Source of the DNA: Balneola sp. MJW-20
GTDB lineage: Bacteria; Bacteroidota; Rhodothermia; Balneolales; Balneolaceae
Length of the DNA: 64,000 bases
Reading direction: 5' to 3'
NCBI RefSeq assembly: GCF_040811775.1
Contig: NZ_JBFNXW010000001.1
Span: forward strand, 1,984,001-2,048,000
Shown here in pieces: positions 1-9,099 of this stretch. The position numbers and the translations under genes are program-made. Numbering within the stretch: the first letter of the stretch is position 1; every line of letters starts with the position of its first letter. The notes below the pieces were generated by a model that saw nothing but the letters and a program-made list of their open reading frames with translations, did not search any database and had not been told where the DNA came from.

Positions 1-1
1 G

Positions 2-817
2 CCAGATGCAGACTTCCTCACAAACCTGGCACATCCTCTTGCTGCTGTCTACCCGATAGAAAGCACCCTTGCCTCCTCGGGCCCTGTTTCTACTTACGCA
101 ACAGGAACCGGACGGTTCTATCTGGTACAAAAAGGAGAGGATCGCTATATACTCGGTGCCAACCAGGATTATTACCGTACAAGACCGGTGATCAGTCGCC
201 TGGATATAACCCACGGCCTGAGTGAAAAAGATCTTTTTGACCGCTTCCGGAATGATGAGCTGGATGCCTTGATAGAGGCCAGTCCCGCTATACTTAAGAC
301 CATAGCGGATAGTAATGCCAGTCTGAAGCCTGAATATTCGGAACAATTCGTACTTAGCAATACCGGAATAGAGACCGAATATGCTCTTTACCTGAATCCA
401 AAGTCGCCTTCAGCCGATGCTGTTTATAATTTCAGCAAATCACTGACCGGTGAAAGCCTGAGAATGAGTGAACCGTATCTGGGGGCGATCAATGTTTATC
501 CTCCTGATTCAACCTCAAATATCTCGGAGACAAGACAGCTGGTTGTAGCCAATACCAGTAATCCCTTTGAATCATTTCTGATCAATGCCGTTGCCGGGAT
601 GGCGACGGAACAAACGATGAGCTTCAGCATGAAAGCTTCTGCAGCACTAACCGGAAATACCACTTTTACCACCCGCTATTCTCCGGAGCTTAGTAAAGTC
701 TTCAGCTGGAAGATACCGGTCTTTATACTTACAAAACCCAATATCGAAGGCCTCTCTATAAGCCATAACCCATGGTCATTGAACACCGGAAGGATTATAC
801 CCGAAGAGAGCCTGTGA
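2..817 (+). CDS. unrecognised protein, 5' partial
   Basis: The reading frame is already open at base 2 and runs to a TGA at 815-817, so the N-terminus lies outside the window and about 271 residues are visible. I recognise no family. The visible part is soluble-looking, with no membrane segment, many Ser/Thr/Asn residues and repeated beta-strand-like stretches, including a 'TGTGRFYLVQKGEDRY' region near the window edge. An exported or envelope protein is possible but not shown. Its TGA overlaps the ATG of the NAD kinase gene (TGATG), so the two are probably translationally coupled. The first ATG inside the window (near 188) is not the true start, because the frame and the protein-like composition continue upstream. 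Confidence 0.7.
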   Translation, partial: PDADFLTNLAHPLAAVYPIESTLASSGPVSTYATGTGRFYLVQKGEDRYILGANQDYYRTRPVISRLDITHGLSEKDLFDRFRNDELDALIEASPAILKTIADSNASLKPEYSEQFVLSNTGIETEYALYLNPKSPSADAVYNFSKSLTGESLRMSEPYLGAINVYPPDSTSNISETRQLVVANTSNPFESFLINAVAGMATEQTMSFSMKASAALTGNTTFTTRYSPELSKVFSWKIPVFILTKPNIEGLSISHNPWSLNTGRIIPEESL

Positions 818-1692
818 TGAATATCGCGATCATTGCCAACCCGGTTAAATATGAGATCAAGGAAGTACTGAGTTCTGCATTCAGTTGGGCTGAAAAAGAA
901 GACATCACTTTCTTTTTAAGGAAAGATGTACTCAGTTCAACAGGGATCAAACCAACCGAAAAAGTAGTCCTGACTGATTCGGATGAAGAATCCATCGGCC
1001 AAGGTGAGATCATCCTGGTGATGGGCGGAGATGGCACCATATTATATACTGCACGGATCTCCAAGAACTCCGGAAAACCTATTCTGGGTATAAATTCCGG
1101 ACGCCTGGGATTTATGGCCAATACCCGTATCGAAGATCTTGAGAAAGCACTCTATTGCGTTCTTCAGGGGGACTATCAACTGGATAAGAGGCACTTCCTC
1201 GTGGCTACCGATAAGGACGGAAACCAGCATCATGCACTGAACGAATTTTTATTTTCCCGGAAGGATGCTACTTCTATGGTCAATGTTACCGCTGAATATG
1301 ACGGCAACCTGATCAATACCTACTGGGCCGATGGACTGATCGTAGCTTCACCCACTGGTTCCACCGCATATAACCTCGCTTCCGGTGGTCCCATCGTCTC
1401 TCCGGATACCGATGTTTTTGTAGTAACCCCGATCAACCCGCATACACTCACAACCCGCCCGCTGGTACTAAACTCCCGAAAGCCTCTGCGCATCATCATC
1501 GAGAAACAGAATGTGGAGGTCATGTTCTCATACGACGGACAGATCATAGAGATTGAAGACTATCCGTTTGAGGTAGAGATCATGAAGTCGGATCTTACCT
1601 TTAACCTGATCCAGCTTCCCGGGCAGGATTATTTTGATACCCTTCAGAAAAAACTGATGTGGGGAATGGATAGCCGCCGAAACAGAAATTAA
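817..1692 (+). CDS. nadK: NAD kinase
   Basis: Phosphorylates NAD+ to NADP+ with ATP (or polyphosphate) in the cytoplasm and so sets the NADP pool. It carries the family GGDGT nucleotide-binding motif at residues 70-74, an 'NSGRLGFMA' segment after it, and the glycine-rich 'SPTGSTAYNLASGGP' NAD-binding region in the middle. Length is 291 residues, normal for the family. I start it at the ATG overlapping the preceding stop (TGATG). An in-frame ATG 45 bp upstream would add 15 residues unlike the family and buried in the previous gene. The adjacent malate dehydrogenase is spaced by 114 bp and is probably a separate unit. Confidence 0.95.
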   Translation: MNIAIIANPVKYEIKEVLSSAFSWAEKEDITFFLRKDVLSSTGIKPTEKVVLTDSDEESIGQGEIILVMGGDGTILYTARISKNSGKPILGINSGRLGFMANTRIEDLEKALYCVLQGDYQLDKRHFLVATDKDGNQHHALNEFLFSRKDATSMVNVTAEYDGNLINTYWADGLIVASPTGSTAYNLASGGPIVSPDTDVFVVTPINPHTLTTRPLVLNSRKPLRIIIEKQNVEVMFSYDGQIIEIEDYPFEVEIMKSDLTFNLIQLPGQDYFDTLQKKLMWGMDSRRNRN

Positions 1693-1806
1693 CAATTCCG
1701 GCCTGATTCAGCCTCAATCTGTCCAAATTAGAGGTATAAAAATCATTATTTTCAGTGCGTCCTGAAGATTTTAATAATTGAATATTAACTAAATCAACCG
1801 ATCATA

Positions 1807-2766
1807 ATGAAAGTAACAGTTGTAGGAGCAGGCGGTAATGTGGGTTCAACCGTCGCACTTAGCGTAGCACAGAGAGATTTCGCGAAAGAAGTGGTTGCGC
1901 TCGACCTTGAAAGAAAAGAAGACGATAAAACTTTTTACCCGTCCAAAGGACGTGCTTTGGACCAGTGGGAAGCTTCTCCGATCCACCTCTTTGACACAAG
2001 AGTAAATGGCACTACCGATTATGCAGATACTGCCGGATCTGATGTATGCGTGATCACCGCCGGTGTTCCAAGACGACCTGGCATGAGCCGAGATGACCTG
2101 CTCGAGATCAACGCTAATATCGTGAAAAGCGTAACCGAACAGCTGGTAAAGTATTCTCCGGATACGATCATCATTGTGGTATCCAATCCGCTTGATGTAA
2201 TGGTTCAGGTGGCTAAAGAAGCCAGCGGACTTCCGCATGAAAAAGTAATGGGCATGGCTGGTATTCTGGATACTGCCCGATACCGATCATTCATCGCTGA
2301 AGAACTAAATGCTTCTCCGAAAGATATTCAGGCACTCCTGATGGGTGGTCATGGCGACACCATGGTTCCCCTGCCGAGATTTACCACCATATCCGGTATG
2401 CCTATCACCCATTTCATCAGTGATGAACGTCTGGAAGAGATCGTAAACCGTACCAAGAAAGGAGGCGGTGAGATCGTCGGACTAATGGGAACTTCTGCAT
2501 GGTACGCACCGGGTGCAGCCGCTGCTCAGATGGTAGAAGCCATTTTGCTGGACCAGAATCGCATTTTCCCGGTTTGTGCGCACATCGACGGCCAGTACGG
2601 TATCGATGATCTGTACATCGGTGTTCCTGTTAAGCTCGGAAAGGGCGGAATTAAGGAAGTAATTGAGGTTGAATTAACCGATCAAGAGCAGGATCTTATG
2701 AATGAGTCAGCCAATGCCGTTCGCGGTACCCTGGAGGACTTTCGTAAACTAATGAAAAACAAATAA
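1807..2766 (+). CDS. mdh: malate dehydrogenase (LDH-like type)
   Basis: Interconverts malate and oxaloacetate with NAD(H) in the TCA cycle. The 319-residue protein opens with the Rossmann glycine motif GAGGNVGS (residues 7-14). It has the mobile-loop arginines in PRRPGMSR (89-95) that favour malate over lactate, the 'SNPLD' segment, and the catalytic histidine in GGHGDTMVP (His182). These features and the length fit the LDH-like bacterial MDH group found in Bacteroidota and related phyla. It is followed at once by a strong hairpin terminator, so it looks monocistronic. Confidence 0.96.
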   Translation: MKVTVVGAGGNVGSTVALSVAQRDFAKEVVALDLERKEDDKTFYPSKGRALDQWEASPIHLFDTRVNGTTDYADTAGSDVCVITAGVPRRPGMSRDDLLEINANIVKSVTEQLVKYSPDTIIIVVSNPLDVMVQVAKEASGLPHEKVMGMAGILDTARYRSFIAEELNASPKDIQALLMGGHGDTMVPLPRFTTISGMPITHFISDERLEEIVNRTKKGGGEIVGLMGTSAWYAPGAAAAQMVEAILLDQNRIFPVCAHIDGQYGIDDLYIGVPVKLGKGGIKEVIEVELTDQEQDLMNESANAVRGTLEDFRKLMKNK

Positions 2767-2799
2767 GCGAGGACTAAGGTCTTCACTACTTGCAATTCG

Positions 2800-2835
2800 A
2801 TCCCTTGTACGGTTCTCCGTGCAGGGGATTTTTTG
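2800..2835 (+). terminator. Rho-independent terminator of mdh
   Basis: A 13-bp stem (ATCCCTTGTACGG pairing with CCGTGCAGGGGAT, two G-U pairs) closes a TTCT loop and is followed directly by a run of T. It lies 34 bp after the mdh stop codon. Confidence 0.88.
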
Positions 2836-3017
2836 TTTGAGGACCAAGGACCTGTGACCGGGTAAGAACACTTCGCCCAGTCTGAACAACAAATTCGGCG
2901 TAAATCCTTTAAGATTTGAGAATCGCATCACATAGCTGCCCCCAAATAGTTTGTCGGGGGGAAAACTGATCTGCACCCTTGGTGCATTTCCAGACTTCAG
3001 ACTTCGAGCTTAAACAA
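2836..3017. other. non-coding gap between convergent genes
   Basis: Together with the terminators on either side this makes the 307-bp gap between mdh and the S9 peptidase gene. I find no convincing gene, RNA or repeat in it. Short frames here lack a ribosome-binding site and any protein-like pattern. Confidence 0.6.
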
Positions 3018-3050
3018 ACCAAAAAAGGCAGCCTTTCAGCTGCCTTTTCA
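3018..3050 (-). terminator. Rho-independent terminator of the S9 peptidase gene
   Basis: Perfect inverted repeat AAAAGGCAGC / GCTGCCTTTT with a 6-base loop (ctttca), 24 bp beyond the peptidase stop codon. The A-run on the plus strand supplies the T tract for minus-strand transcripts. The T-rich other side could also back up termination of mdh. Confidence 0.85.
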
Positions 3051-3073
3051 TCATTTTGATATTAGACTAAGCT

Positions 3074-5791
3074 TTAGTCCTCCTGCATCTCCGGACGATC
3101 CAGATAATTCATTCCGCTGGTGATCCAGGCAGGAGCTTCTTTCCCTTTCAGAAAATGCTCGTGCCACTCAAAAGCGCGGGTGGCGTAGTCGATCATATTT
3201 TCCCGCTGACGCAGGCCGTGATTCTCACCTTCGTAGACCAGCATCACATAAGGCTTCTCCATTCTGCGCATGGTATTGTAAAGTTCCACCCCCTGATTGA
3301 AGTCTACCGCTCCATCATCGGTACCGAATTCAACCAGTAGCGGAGTGGTGTTATCCTGCATCTGGAAGATCGGGGAGTTTTCTATGAAATTATCCCAGTC
3401 CATCCAGTATGGTTCGGGGAAGCGTCCCTGACTGATCTCGAATATCGTTGCATCAGGTGTACCCGAGTTCCAGTACACAGAATTATACATACTCACCATA
3501 TTCGTCAGCGGCGCACCGGCCACAGCTGAATTGAAAATATCAGTCTGCGTGATAATGAAACTGGTCTGATATGCTCCCCACGAATGACCGGTCAGGCCGA
3601 TCTGGTCTTCATTGATCATACCGGTCGCGATCATTTTTTCAACAGCAGGCACCACACTTTCCACTGCAGACACACCCGGATCTCTCAGCACATAATTGAT
3701 ATCCGGCTCAAAGACGAAATATCCTTCCGATGAGTATCTTCTCGCATTATAAGGGCTTGTGCGGGTCGGCATGGAATAATCATTTAGTCCCTGTGAGCGC
3801 AGCTCATAGATATAAGTGATCATAGGATACTTCTTTCCTTCCTCGTAGTTGGCAGGATATAATAATCTTCCTTCGAGCTTGTCGCCACGCGCATTCGTGA
3901 AGGTGATCAGCTCATCATCCGCCCAGTAATAATCATCCTGCTGAGGATTTGTGCTGGTCAGTGCCTTGGGATTCCGGAAATTGGATCCGGTTATGAAATA
4001 ATCCGGGGAGTCATCAGCACTCTCCATCATCATAATGAAGCGGTTGGCTTCTTCAGCTTTCGCCAGCCTCGTAATATGCATTGGCTCGTATATAAGCTCA
4101 TCCACATCGTTGCCGTCAATACGTGCATATCCACGGTCTTTTGACTCATCACCGAACATGGTCAGGTAGATAGGGTCATTATTAGCCAGCTGATCTTCAT
4201 CGAAATCCAGCCTGGTCTGGCGATACACGATATTATTCTCACGACCCGAAGTCAGCTTCTCAACTTTACCGGAAGCCGGCCATGCTTTAAATACATCAAA
4301 CTGATCGTATATAAGCACCCACTCATCATTTTCACCCCACTGACCGGAACCAAACGGACGATATTCCTCACGGCCGTTAACTGCCAGGAAGTTCTCAAAA
4401 CGGGTATCAGTATTTTCCGTGACATTCTTATGCTGCTTTGAGCTAACATCATATACCCACCAGTCATTATCTCTGAAATACATCAGGTACTTTCCGTCCG
4501 GACTGCTGCTTACATTTTCAATACGCTCCAGTACTTTTGTCTTCGCACCGTTTCTGAGGTTCACATGATATACATCATTCCAGCTTTCACGGAACCTGGG
4601 CTCATAAGGACCTGAGTCATATCCGTAGGCCAGAGTACCGTTGCTGTTCAGGTTTACGTCGTCCACATTTTCATCTGCAAGCTGAACGAACCGGTTATTC
4701 CGGAGGTGCCACGCCGACATGAAGTCTGCTCTTTCCAGCTGATTTCTCCTTACTTCCTGCTGAGCCTGTATCTGATCATCTTTCCAGTGCCATATCACTA
4801 CATTTGTAGCGTCCAGGTCTTCATCCAGGTCGGTTTCAGTGGTATCTTTCTCAGCTTCTTCTTCCTTCATTTCCCACTCTTTGATTCCGAAGAACAGAGT
4901 ATTTCCATTATCGGACCATCGGAGTCCTGAAAAATCAACCACTCTCATTCCTTCCGGAAAATCATCATGGGTGGTCGGATTAAAACTGATCCGGCTTTCC
5001 GGGTTCATTGCATCGGTATGCGCGATCACATGATGGGTCGGATCTTCATGATCTTCGTCTTCGTCGGTTTCCATATAAGCCAGTGCATTCCTTTCTTCAT
5101 GCCAGGTCAGTCCTTTAAAATCGGCCTCGTCACTCGATAGAACCATCATGGAACCTGTATTGAGGTTCATGAGCTGCACCCCGTTACCAAGCTGATCCGG
5201 AGTATCCAGAGCGATAGCCAGCAGATCTCCGTCTTCATTCAGAGCATGAGAAGATACATTACCCACCAGCTGATTCCGGCCGGTTGACAGGGTGCGGATG
5301 ATCAGGTCAACCCCTTCGGTCTTTGAATCTTCCGGCTTGTATTTTTTCATCAGCAGATGATTACCGGTATCCGCAAACTCAAAATTCTCTACCAGGTCAA
5401 AGGTATCCACTTCGGCTGATTTCAGATTCATCAGTCCCAGTTTATACTTTACACGCTCCTTCTTCTTTTCCAGTTTTCTTTCCTCATCTTCCGATACACC
5501 GATCTGAAAGGCTACCCAGTCATTGTTTGCAGAGAATACAGGCCGGGAGGCATACATGAATTTATGCTCATCATCGTTTCGGGTATTCCGGACCATTAAC
5601 CAGCCGTCTCCTTCAACAAGGGAGATCGTATAAGCAAACCAGCTCGCATCATCTGAAAGAGCTGTATAGGTTATGCTCTGCCACTGACCATAATCTTCCG
5701 GGGTTAATTGTTTCTTCTGAGCAGATACGCTCACCGACAGCATTAGCAGCATACAAAATGCACCTGCTGTCTTCTTTAACATGTGATTCAT
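3074..5791 (-). CDS. secreted S9 family prolyl oligopeptidase-like peptidase
   Basis: A 905-residue exported serine peptidase. A signal peptide (basic start, hydrophobic core, 'SVSAQ' cleavage region near residue 25) is followed by a long beta-propeller-like region rich in WD-type strands and acidic patches (around 310-345). The C-terminal alpha/beta-hydrolase domain follows. The catalytic triad can be read as Ser737 in GHSWGAYQ, Asp826 in GTDDGAV and His858 in GENHG. It probably trims peptides in the periplasm or at the cell surface; the exact specificity (DPP-like or acylaminoacyl-like) is not shown. The start is supported by AAGGTG six bases upstream of the ATG. It lies 51 bp after the NYN gene on the same strand and ends at a clear terminator. 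Confidence 0.92.
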   Translation of the reverse strand: MNHMLKKTAGAFCMLLMLSVSVSAQKKQLTPEDYGQWQSITYTALSDDASWFAYTISLVEGDGWLMVRNTRNDDEHKFMYASRPVFSANNDWVAFQIGVSEDEERKLEKKKERVKYKLGLMNLKSAEVDTFDLVENFEFADTGNHLLMKKYKPEDSKTEGVDLIIRTLSTGRNQLVGNVSSHALNEDGDLLAIALDTPDQLGNGVQLMNLNTGSMMVLSSDEADFKGLTWHEERNALAYMETDEDEDHEDPTHHVIAHTDAMNPESRISFNPTTHDDFPEGMRVVDFSGLRWSDNGNTLFFGIKEWEMKEEEAEKDTTETDLDEDLDATNVVIWHWKDDQIQAQQEVRRNQLERADFMSAWHLRNNRFVQLADENVDDVNLNSNGTLAYGYDSGPYEPRFRESWNDVYHVNLRNGAKTKVLERIENVSSSPDGKYLMYFRDNDWWVYDVSSKQHKNVTENTDTRFENFLAVNGREEYRPFGSGQWGENDEWVLIYDQFDVFKAWPASGKVEKLTSGRENNIVYRQTRLDFDEDQLANNDPIYLTMFGDESKDRGYARIDGNDVDELIYEPMHITRLAKAEEANRFIMMMESADDSPDYFITGSNFRNPKALTSTNPQQDDYYWADDELITFTNARGDKLEGRLLYPANYEEGKKYPMITYIYELRSQGLNDYSMPTRTSPYNARRYSSEGYFVFEPDINYVLRDPGVSAVESVVPAVEKMIATGMINEDQIGLTGHSWGAYQTSFIITQTDIFNSAVAGAPLTNMVSMYNSVYWNSGTPDATIFEISQGRFPEPYWMDWDNFIENSPIFQMQDNTTPLLVEFGTDDGAVDFNQGVELYNTMRRMEKPYVMLVYEGENHGLRQRENMIDYATRAFEWHEHFLKGKEAPAWITSGMNYLDRPEMQED

Positions 5792-5842
5792 AGGTTCACC
5801 TTTTTGTGAATGTTAAGTGTTAAGTATTCATTTGTCTTAAAA

Positions 5843-6658
5843 TCAGGGTGCTGAAATCAGTACGATATTCTCTGCGATCAGACCTTTATCATTCTCTGTG
5901 ACATCAAACTCAAAGATCAGATCACGACTGGGCAGGTAGCTGGCATCGAAGTCTTCTTCAAATTGAGAGATATGAGCAAAAACAGTTTTATAAGGTGATT
6001 CCGGGTCTCTGGAATCGGTGATCCACAAATGTTCATTCTCATCGGTCAGGAAGCGAAGAAAACCATAGCCTTCATTTTGCGTAAAGTCATAACATACTCC
6101 ACGCACTCGTGAACCCACTTCACCCCAGCTTCTGGGGCTTTCAATAGGAAGAATATGCGGGATAAGGTACCCTGAAACATAAGAATCAACCGTTCTTTTC
6201 AGAGCTGATGATACGTTATCAAACCCGATGAGCTCAACACGACATCCACGGTTCTGAAGCGCGTTCACGACGCTTACATAACTACCGTTACTGGTGAGCA
6301 CCACCACTTTTTCAAGATTAGGGCATTGTTCGATCATGTCCACCGCCATATCCATATCAATGGTGGATTTTGTGATGGTTTCCCCCGTCTCATAGTTTTT
6401 ATAGCTTTGAAGCGCTTTATCGATCACTTTATACTCATAATCACGTAGTACTTCAGAAAACCGCTTGGTCTTTTTGCGATAATCATGATCTTCTTTCATC
6501 CGTTCGGGATCATAACATTGATAAACGTTCAGGCGGGATGCTACAGCTCCACCTCTGCAGGCAAATTTTCTCAGCACATCATATTTGAGTCCGTACCCCC
6601 CGTTCATAGTCACATTAACGGCATCCACATATATTCCGACTCTTTCCTTGGTATTCAT
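5843..6658 (-). CDS. NYN (LabA/DUF88-type) domain fused to a cold-shock-like domain
   Basis: A 271-residue cytoplasmic protein. Residues 1 to about 160 form a PIN-like NYN domain: 'GIYVDAVNV' holds the first conserved Asp (Asp12) and the 'STIDMDMAVDM' segment supplies further acids. The usual SGDxDF acidic motif reads 'TSNGSYVSVV', so two expected aspartates are missing. Residues from about 183 to the end look like a cold-shock/OB fold, with RNP1-like 'EGYGFLRF' and RNP2-like 'TVFAHI'. This points to an RNA-binding protein whose nuclease site may be damaged. I use ATG 6658, preceded by AGGGGTG at good spacing; a GTG three codons upstream overlaps that ribosome site. It sits between a flippase gene and a peptidase gene. 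Confidence 0.85.
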   Translation of the reverse strand: MNTKERVGIYVDAVNVTMNGGYGLKYDVLRKFACRGGAVASRLNVYQCYDPERMKEDHDYRKKTKRFSEVLRDYEYKVIDKALQSYKNYETGETITKSTIDMDMAVDMIEQCPNLEKVVVLTSNGSYVSVVNALQNRGCRVELIGFDNVSSALKRTVDSYVSGYLIPHILPIESPRSWGEVGSRVRGVCYDFTQNEGYGFLRFLTDENEHLWITDSRDPESPYKTVFAHISQFEEDFDASYLPSRDLIFEFDVTENDKGLIAENIVLISAP

Positions 6659-6736
6659 AATAATCACCCCTGAAATGTCTCTTTTTTATAATAATATCTG
6701 ACCATATAAACCCCTTTTTTTTGGTCAGAATCAAAT

Positions 6737-8206
6737 TCAGGCTGTCCTAAAGCTCTTAATACTGCGAAAATTGATAAGAAGGATCAGCAGCATTGCAGTG
6801 AATAAAAGCAGTCCTGAAATTCCGGTATCGGTCTCCCAGTACTTTAACAGAAAGGGCTTAATGATGACAGCGGAAGCAGCGATCATCATGACTGCTATAC
6901 CCTTGATGATCTCATAAGGTGCTTCAAAGGCCCGACTGGAATAATAGTAAATGAGCATCGCCATAAAAGCATAGCTGATCAATGTAGCAGCAGCGGATCC
7001 CATCATGCCCAGAACAGGAACAAGCATGATATTACCCCCAATAGTGATCACGGCACCGGAAAGAGTGATCACCGGCAGACGGGAGGTCCTTTCTTTTATA
7101 AAAATTCCGGCACTGAAATTTATGTACCAGCCCTGGAACCAATAGGCCATAAGCAGTAAAGGAACAATTCCCAGACCCATCCAGTAATCCTGCCCGATCA
7201 GTGTTGCATCTGTAAAGGGCACCTTGATCTGTACGATCTGCTGCGAAAAAAGAGCAACGGTCAGAAAAAAAGCTGCTGCTACCACATTGTACAGATTGAA
7301 AGTCTGTGCAAATATCTTTGGTGCCTCTTCATCATCCGAATGACGCATAAAAAATGGCTGCCAGGACATTCTGAACATCTGAACCAGCAAAAGCATAAAT
7401 ACTGCCAGTTTATAACAGGCACTGTAGATCCCGGCGATCTCTTCTCCGGTATATGCCAGACCGTAGATATCAAAAATATTATCCGGATCCATTTTCAGTA
7501 AGAAAAAGCGATCCAGCATTTCATTGATCACAAAGCCTATTCCTGCCGGAACAAAGGGAATACCGAAGGACCATGCCTTCTTCATAAGCTCCGTATCCCA
7601 GCTACCTTTGAATAGATCACTGTTCACAATATTTACTACGATCAGCGTGATCCCTGAAGCCGCAAGGTTACTGATAAAGATCGCTTCGATCCCAAATTTC
7701 AGACTCAGGATCAGGTAGAGGTTCAGACTGATGTTAATAAGGACGTTACCGATCTTTATCGCTGCAAAAAGATAGGATCTGCGGGATAAACGCATTTCTG
7801 CAAAAGGCACGATACTCAGCGTATCCAGAACGATAATTCCCAGCATCATCATAAAAATGCTGCTGCGGCCATCCAGCTCTACCAATGGCATTATCGCCGG
7901 TGAAAAGAGGACAATGATCAGTACAAACAATGTGGAAGTACCCAGCAGAAATAACTGAAGGGTCTTGAACAGATCTCTGGCCCTATCCCGGTCTTTGGCA
8001 TACCTCAGATAGGATGATTCCATCCCAAAAGTAAAGATAACATTCAGAAAGGCGATTGCTGCAAAGGCAACCGAATATATTCCATACTCACCGGTTGGAA
8101 ATACATTAGTATAAAGAGGAACCAGAAGATAATTTATGAAGCGGGATACAACGGTACTTATGCCGTAGGCTACTGTATCAGAAAATAACTCTCTAAGCTT
8201 CTTCAA
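6737..8206 (-). CDS. polysaccharide flippase, MATE/Wzx-like (oligosaccharide/lipid exporter)
   Basis: A 489-residue inner-membrane protein with about 12-14 hydrophobic segments and a charged 'MKKLRELFSDTVAYGISTVV' opening typical of the polysaccharide biosynthesis (RfbX/Wzx) branch of the MOP superfamily. Members flip lipid-linked sugar units across the cytoplasmic membrane for O-antigen, capsule or similar glycans. No glycosyltransferase lies beside it, so the substrate cannot be inferred. It starts 3 bp after the aroQ stop codon and probably shares a transcript with the HIT and aroQ genes. Confidence 0.9.
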   Translation of the reverse strand: MKKLRELFSDTVAYGISTVVSRFINYLLVPLYTNVFPTGEYGIYSVAFAAIAFLNVIFTFGMESSYLRYAKDRDRARDLFKTLQLFLLGTSTLFVLIIVLFSPAIMPLVELDGRSSIFMMMLGIIVLDTLSIVPFAEMRLSRRSYLFAAIKIGNVLINISLNLYLILSLKFGIEAIFISNLAASGITLIVVNIVNSDLFKGSWDTELMKKAWSFGIPFVPAGIGFVINEMLDRFFLLKMDPDNIFDIYGLAYTGEEIAGIYSACYKLAVFMLLLVQMFRMSWQPFFMRHSDDEEAPKIFAQTFNLYNVVAAAFFLTVALFSQQIVQIKVPFTDATLIGQDYWMGLGIVPLLLMAYWFQGWYINFSAGIFIKERTSRLPVITLSGAVITIGGNIMLVPVLGMMGSAAATLISYAFMAMLIYYYSSRAFEAPYEIIKGIAVMMIAASAVIIKPFLLKYWETDTGISGLLLFTAMLLILLINFRSIKSFRTA

Positions 8207-8209
8207 TAC

Positions 8210-8641
8210 TTATTGATCCGTTAAACGTTTTACCGCCTCTACTCCCAGCATATAACTGTCCCATCCGAAGCCCGTGATGATGCCGTCTGACACCCTGCCG
8301 GTCAACGACCTTTCCCGGAAATCTTCTCTGTTATGAATGTTGGATATATGTACTTCTACTTTCGGAATACTAACAGGTTCCAGCGCATCCCGGATCGCTA
8401 CGGAAGTATGTGAGTAACCTCCCATGTTGTAGATCATAGCCTGCGTCCCGTCATGCATGGCAGCCTGAATGCGGTCAATGATCTCACCTTCAAGATTGCT
8501 CTGAAAAAAACTGAACTGTATTTCTTTATAATTTTCTGCTATACGATCATTAAGATCATCCAGCGTACCTGAACCGTAAGTCTCCTGATCTCTTGTTCCC
8601 AGCAAATTAAGATTAGGGCCATTTATAACTAGTACTCTCAT
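8210..8641 (-). CDS. aroQ: 3-dehydroquinate dehydratase, type II
   Basis: Catalyses the third step of the shikimate pathway, 3-dehydroquinate to 3-dehydroshikimate, in the cytoplasm. The 143-residue length is that of the small dodecameric type II enzymes. The N-terminus shows the family motif NGPNLNLLGTRD with the active-site Arg, the catalytic-loop tyrosine follows in 'ETYG', and the later 'VEVHISNIHNREDFR' segment carries the conserved His and Arg. It overlaps the upstream HIT gene by 4 bp (ATGA type). Chorismate synthase, the last enzyme of the pathway, lies elsewhere in the window at 22321. Confidence 0.96.
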   Translation of the reverse strand: MRVLVINGPNLNLLGTRDQETYGSGTLDDLNDRIAENYKEIQFSFFQSNLEGEIIDRIQAAMHDGTQAMIYNMGGYSHTSVAIRDALEPVSIPKVEVHISNIHNREDFRERSLTGRVSDGIITGFGWDSYMLGVEAVKRLTDQ

Positions 8642-9036
8642 GACCGGACCTCATTAGATATAAGCTGTGCTATTTCTTTCATTCTCTCTTCACTGACATT
8701 GATCTTTTGTCCCAGATTTATCTTTTGTCCATGCTTAGAGATCGGAATCAGGTGAATATGGGCATGAGGAACTTCTCTCCCGTCGACGATCACTCCGGTC
8801 CGGATGGTATTAAGTGCCTTATCGATGCCTTTGGCTACCATTTTTGCAAATCCTGAAAGGTCTGCCATTTCCTCATCGGTGAGATCAAACAGATAATCTG
8901 TTTCCTTCTTAGGGATAACAAGAGTATGACCTTCGGCTATAGGGTTGATATCCAGAAAGGCAAAGTGCTTCTCGTCTTCAGCGATTTTATATGAAGGGAT
9001 CTCTCCCTGTACTATACGAGTAAAGATCGTAGCCAT
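8638..9036 (-). CDS. HIT family nucleotide-binding/hydrolase protein
   Basis: A 132-residue protein with the histidine triad HAHIHLIP (His91, His93, His95) and the upstream 'GHTLVIPKKE' segment usual in the Hint/FHIT superfamily. Members hydrolyse adenosine phosphoramidates, dinucleoside polyphosphates or related nucleotides. The physiological substrate here is unknown. It heads a minus-strand group with aroQ and the flippase, and 63 bp separate it from the divergent thioredoxin gene, so promoters for both probably lie in that gap. Confidence 0.93.
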   Translation of the reverse strand: MATIFTRIVQGEIPSYKIAEDEKHFAFLDINPIAEGHTLVIPKKETDYLFDLTDEEMADLSGFAKMVAKGIDKALNTIRTGVIVDGREVPHAHIHLIPISKHGQKINLGQKINVSEERMKEIAQLISNEVRS

Positions 9037-9099
9037 GAACCTGTTTGTTCTTTAAAATGTTAACTTAAGGAAGATAGCATCTGACAAGTATAAATCCAT

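Noticed and set aside
772..816. Earlier ATG for NAD kinase
   Set aside because: It would add 15 residues buried in the previous gene. The TGATG junction at 815-819 gives the usual NadK N-terminus.
6680..6728. CTGACC/GGTCAG inverted repeat after the flippase gene
   Set aside because: Only a 6-bp stem with a very long loop and no T tract at the right place on the minus strand; not a convincing terminator.
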